Source: JAIVGZ01 sp964552205
GTDB taxonomy: Bacteria; Pseudomonadota; Gammaproteobacteria; Natronospirales; JAIVGZ01
Direction of reading: 5' to 3'
NCBI GenBank assembly: GCA_964552205.1
Contig: CAZKFT010000070.1
Coordinates: 1 to 7,190, forward strand
Length of the DNA stretch: 7,190 nucleotides
A model generated the notes under the pieces. That model did not search any database and had not been told where the DNA came from. It saw nothing but the letters and a program-made list of their open reading frames with translations. Below are positions 5,770 to 7,190 of this stretch, piece by piece. Made by a program: the position numbers and the translations under genes. Each line of letters opens with the position of its first letter. Within the stretch, counting starts at the first letter, position 1.

Positions 5770-5822
5770 TGCTAACTGAAAAAAAAATAAAAAGAAATAA
5801 GAATAGTGTGAAATTTTGTTTG
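5770..5822 (+). promoter_or_regulatory. A-rich intergenic: AATAAA of the acetyltransferase gene and leader of the kinase-like gene
   Basis: Fifty-three bases dominated by A-runs. AATAAA at 5786-5791 lies 17 bases after the acetyltransferase stop and is the only 3'-end signal available to it. The rest leads directly into the preferred ATG of the kinase-like gene and probably carries its promoter. The region is also open in frame from an ATG at 5769, so a short lysine-rich N-terminal extension of the kinase-like protein remains possible. Confidence 0.45.
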
Positions 5823-6575
5823 ATGGAAGCATTATTGGGTGAAGAAATTGGTCGAGGAGGTTTCGGGATTGTCTATGAGCAAAAAGACGATGCCTCTCGA
5901 GCCATCAAGGTGAGCAACAAACACATAGGAGGCGATCATTGTCGTCAGTGGAGCCACGAGTATAAAAAAATTATGGACATGATCAAACGCCTTGACAAGG
6001 ACGAGCGATATCGCCGCTTGAAAATGGCAAAGATTGTAAAGCCAATCGAATATGTCGACACTCCTAGTTATTGTTACATGGTCATGCCTCGTATTCATCG
6101 ACCTGAAGGGTCGAATTTCAAAGGGCCTACCATTCAAGCCCAGTTAGGTCAAGAATCGGTTCGCCTGGTGCACAAGGGGAGAGGTGAATTTATTGGACTC
6201 AATGAAGTCAAGGAATATCTCTCTGACGAAGATCTCGAGGTTGCATGTCACGAACTCGGACTTTTGATGGGTTTGATCCACCACGTTGGCAAGAATGACG
6301 CCTATGATGTTGAGTTGTATCTTGGCAAAGAACCAGGCAAGAAAAAGCCAAGATTCTACCTTGCCGACTTTGATTTGTCGAACAAAGTCAAGAAATCAGC
6401 GGCTCATGGAAATGAATACGATAGCGGAACTCTTGATCGTATGACCTGGTCGATGGACGCGGTCCCCTATTTCCCCTATCCCGCTACCCCCAAATTCTTT
6501 GAACCTTTTAAAAGAGGATATGCCAAGATTTCTGGGCAAGAACTGGCTGACAAGATTTTCGCTGAATATGGCTAA
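5823..6575 (+). CDS. Atypical protein-kinase-fold protein, DUF3669-like
   Basis: 250 residues. The N-lobe is clear: glycine loop IGRGGFGIVY (9-18), AIK with lysine 29, and a likely helix-C glutamate at E46 (SHEYKKIM). YMVMPRI (85-91) fits the hinge. The C-lobe has no HRDxKxxN. In its place is HHVGKNDAYDVELYLG (153-168), followed by LADFD (180-184) at the DFG position, reading DFD. The DxxDVE-hydrophobic-LG signature and the W-x3-Y segment after the lysine recall DUF3669, a kinase-fold family I know from fungi; this match is from memory. D159 or D162 could be the catalytic aspartate and D182 the metal ligand, so activity is possible but unproven. I chose the ATG at 5823 over 5769 because the intervening DNA is A-rich and holds the AATAAA of the preceding gene. 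Confidence 0.8.
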   Translation: MEALLGEEIGRGGFGIVYEQKDDASRAIKVSNKHIGGDHCRQWSHEYKKIMDMIKRLDKDERYRRLKMAKIVKPIEYVDTPSYCYMVMPRIHRPEGSNFKGPTIQAQLGQESVRLVHKGRGEFIGLNEVKEYLSDEDLEVACHELGLLMGLIHHVGKNDAYDVELYLGKEPGKKKPRFYLADFDLSNKVKKSAAHGNEYDSGTLDRMTWSMDAVPYFPYPATPKFFEPFKRGYAKISGQELADKIFAEYG

Positions 6576-6593
6576 ATAAAATATTTCTTTATT
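6575..6593. terminator. Palindromic AATAAA/TTTATT element shared by convergent genes
   Basis: AATAAA (6575-6580), loop ATATTTC, TTTATT (6588-6593): a perfect 6-bp stem. The plus-strand hexamer overlaps the last base of the kinase-like gene's TAA. On the minus strand the hexamer follows the stop of the right-edge gene (6602-6604) by 8 bases. It repeats the design at 1382-1398. Confidence 0.6.
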
Positions 6594-6601
6594 GTCACTG
6601 C

Positions 6602-7189
6602 TTATAAATGAATAACTCCATCGTCGTGAACCACATTCACACCAAAGAATGTTGAACGATAGATGTTGCCATTGCGGATGTATTGTCTGTCATTCACCAA
6701 GGAATCAAAGAGAAAGGTGCATTTGAGAAAAGTTGCCTTTCCCTTATAGCGGACTGTAATAGGTAGCCAAAACACATTATACAAAAAGACAACGTTCTCT
6801 GATCCAGATGGATAATAAGGAATGTCTTTTCGGGGTTGATGAATTGTGACAATATGTTCTTCCCCAGAATAAAATTGGGCTTCTTCTCCATCATCTGGGA
6901 AAGAAATCGACAATAAAAACGATGAAGTTGTTGGGATTGTTGTTGTTATATACGATGAGTCTTCTGCAATAACAAAAGGACAGGCTCTTGAATATTTGCA
7001 ATATTGGCTGCTTTGTGGAACATGATGGGACCCAATTCGGTTAATGTATCCGAGCAATGCTGCATCACTGTCATCATTGGGCATAATAACGTGAGGATGC
7101 GTTGCCCGAACCACTAAAAAGGGATGAGCCGCTTCTTTTTGTTGGTTTAGTATTGACACACGCGAATTAATAAATTCTTCACATGTAAG
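6602..7189 (-). CDS. Hypothetical protein, 5' part beyond the window
   Basis: The frame is open from the right edge to the TAA at 6602-6604, 195 codons. The first start-like codons inside are a GTG at 7159 and an ATG in VIMPNDD, but the open frame continues to the edge (TCEEFINSRV), so the gene probably begins outside. I do not recognise it. The visible part is beta-rich, with alternating hydrophobic strands (FLLSISFP, NVVFLYNVFWLPITV, TFLKCTFLF) separated by Asp/Glu/Gly turns, and a threonine-rich segment (YITTTIPTTSS). There is no obvious membrane helix or catalytic motif. A jelly-roll or other beta-sandwich is one reading, by composition only. It is convergent with the kinase-like gene and shares its palindromic 3' signal. 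Confidence 0.65.
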   Translation of the reverse strand, partial: LTCEEFINSRVSILNQQKEAAHPFLVVRATHPHVIMPNDDSDAALLGYINRIGSHHVPQSSQYCKYSRACPFVIAEDSSYITTTIPTTSSFLLSISFPDDGEEAQFYSGEEHIVTIHQPRKDIPYYPSGSENVVFLYNVFWLPITVRYKGKATFLKCTFLFDSLVNDRQYIRNGNIYRSTFFGVNVVHDDGVIHL

Positions 7190-7190
7190 G

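Noticed and set aside
6579..6586. AAATATTT, a motif reported near promoters in Marseillevirus
   Set aside because: Here it lies in the loop of a palindrome between two convergent gene ends, with no gene start nearby. An A/T-rich 8-mer can occur by chance, and it is not enough to assign the virus family.

Overview
The window looks like a piece of a large eukaryotic DNA virus genome, most likely a nucleocytoplasmic (giant) virus of protists, although an integrated viral segment in a protist genome cannot be excluded. The reasons are dense intron-less genes on both strands, A-rich leaders without Shine-Dalgarno sequences, an AATAAA hexamer at or just after almost every stop codon, orphan ORFs beside duplicated repeat-protein genes, and a kinase-like gene and an acetyltransferase of eukaryotic flavour. 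I cannot name the virus family from the sequence alone. No tRNA, rRNA, CRISPR or transposase was seen.

Layout. Positions 3-1052 (+) hold a WD40 propeller gene that is open at the left edge. Positions 1102-1380 (+) hold a 92-residue ORF that keeps the same N-terminal module as the WD40 genes but has no WD40 repeats. Positions 1394-1954 (-) are an orphan gene, convergent with it. Positions 2035-3033 (+) are a second WD40 propeller, followed by a convergent 99-residue orphan at 3093-3392 (-). Positions 3450-4541 (-) encode a 363-residue helical protein with a basic N-terminus and a C-terminal tandem duplication. The gap 4542-4722 carries a degraded kinase N-terminus (4573-4692). Positions 4723-5769 (+) encode a Cys/His-finger plus GNAT-type acetyltransferase. 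Positions 5823-6575 (+) encode an atypical protein-kinase-fold protein resembling DUF3669. Positions 6602-7189 (-) are an orphan gene that runs off the right edge. No gap without a gene exceeds 300 bases.

How it fits together. The left half is a lineage-specific family expansion: three genes share a roughly 45-residue N-terminal module, and in all three the start position lies in exactly the same register. The two WD40 members each have six full repeats plus a split blade, which fits closed seven-bladed propellers acting as protein-binding scaffolds. The right half pairs an acetyltransferase with a kinase-like gene, and the acetyltransferase gene is flanked by two copies of the kinase glycine-loop sequence, one intact and one decayed, which points to a past duplication or rearrangement.

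Transcript ends are the clearest regulatory signal. AATAAA overlaps or closely follows the stop codons, and convergent genes share inverted AATAAA/TTTATT palindromes able to form hairpins on both strands. The best candidates for something not yet described are the shared N-terminal module, the kinase relic, and the finger-GNAT architecture.
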